Below are positions 63,366-64,000 of a DNA stretch of 64,000 bases, in pieces. The stretch's first letter is position 1. Every line of letters begins with the position of its first letter. The notes under the pieces are model-generated. The model did no database searches. It worked only from the letters and a program-made list of their open reading frames with translations, and was not told the origin of the DNA. The stretch lies in the NCBI GenBank assembly GCA_013399305.1, contig VXAI01000117.1, positions 1,152,356 to 1,216,355 on the forward strand, written 5' to 3'. This stretch comes from Rostratula benghalensis (taxonomy: Eukaryota > Chordata > Aves > Charadriiformes > Rostratulidae). Both the position numbers and the translations under genes were made by a program.

Positions 63366-64000
63366 GAGAAAAAGCAGATAGGTCAACTCCAAATTGTGTT
63401 CATACATTACACATTACAGGTTTAGTAAGACACTGGCATAGCTGCAATGAGGTGTGAGGTGAGGAGTACTTCTTAGCCACCACACCTGTGTACTGTTCAC
63501 AACATTCCAAGTCCACCCAAGGATAAGCCATACAAAGGAAAAAAAAAAACACCAACATGTAGAAATAAAAATAAGGGCATGTATAGTCATAGAATTGCTA
63601 TTTCTGCAACTCATGATAGCACATCATAATAATATGTGGTGATAATACTGATTTTTTTCTTAAAAAACAAAAAAAGGAAAGCAAATAATATGAAATAATA
63701 TGATAAACTCACCGGATGGGAAATATCCAAGTCATAAAAGGACTTAAGACTCAATGAATTCTCATGAGAACAGACAAGTAATACACTGAAGTGTTCTAGA
63801 ATTTCCTAGATCTCTCAATCTCTCTTTTTTGATAGCGTGTTTCAAGAAAACTACAGCCCTGAGGGTTTTTTCAGTTTCACTCTTATGTATCACTCTCAGC
63901 TTATCACTAGAGTGGAACAATCAACCTTCCAGCAAAAGTACCAATGCATATACTAAAGAAATGGCATAGAATGAGTGATGTTCGGTCTGAAATTAAACCA

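Larger units (their letters stand above)
59220..64000. other. Non-coding right end of the window
   Basis: About 4.8 kb with no recognised gene. It holds one CR1 copy at 60.5 kb and a modest CpG-enriched patch at about 63130-63365. I looked for the C-terminus of LARGE1, the expected upstream neighbour in mammals, and did not see it. Confidence 0.55.

Noticed and set aside
1..64000. TIMP3 (nested in SYN3 in mammals) or LARGE1 exons
   Set aside because: No open frame in the window shows TIMP cysteine-rich sequence or LARGE glycosyltransferase sequence; they probably lie outside.
1..64000. CRISPR arrays, operons, phage or other prokaryotic systems
   Set aside because: The spliced synapsin exons, CR1 LINEs and avian LTRs show vertebrate DNA; there are no regularly spaced repeats or bacterial gene clusters.

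Overview
The window looks like nuclear DNA from a bird. Genes are sparse, introns are long, CR1 LINE copies recur, and there are ERVL-like LTRs whose ends match a common avian class (a stretch beginning TGTTGTGGTTTAACCCC on the + strand). I cannot name the species. The LTR type slightly favours a non-galliform bird, but that is weak. All positions and motif calls were made by eye.

One protein-coding gene can be identified firmly: SYN3 (synapsin III), on the minus strand and only partly inside the window. Its first coding exon (20391-20707, with about 110 nt of 5' UTR up to a splice acceptor at 20817) encodes domain A, the linker domain B and the first strand of domain C. Its second coding exon (6987-7044) continues domain C. 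The two exons join in frame across a TG|G tryptophan codon and together give 125 codons. Exon 3 and the rest of the ATP-binding domain lie beyond position 1. In mammals TIMP3 sits in a later SYN3 intron and LARGE1 lies upstream of the 5' end. I see neither here.

Layout: 1-6986 is SYN3 intron 2 (window-truncated). 6987-7044 is coding exon 2. 7045-20390 is intron 1, with two CR1 copies and an inverted pair of G-rich/C-rich tracts. 20391-20817 is coding exon 1 plus 5' UTR. From 20818 to 64000 I recognise no conserved coding sequence. This stretch probably holds SYN3 5' non-coding exons, promoter(s), and then intergenic or far-upstream sequence. The best candidates for the missing 5' part of SYN3 are all on the minus strand. 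They are a 75-nt exon-like unit with excellent splice signals (37363-37437), a CpG cluster with a CRE and CCAAT box (38461-38780), and a second CpG-enriched segment ending in a consensus splice donor (40441-41060, donor after 40906). On the plus strand an isolated exon-like unit (56139-56250) may belong to an antisense or neighbouring long non-coding RNA.

Mobile elements: seven CR1 fragments (three on the plus strand, four on the minus) and two diverged ERVL-like LTRs in opposite orientations at 57.6-59.2 kb. There is no sign of prokaryotic features, CRISPR arrays, rRNA or tRNA. The long open frames elsewhere have no recognisable homology and are probably chance.
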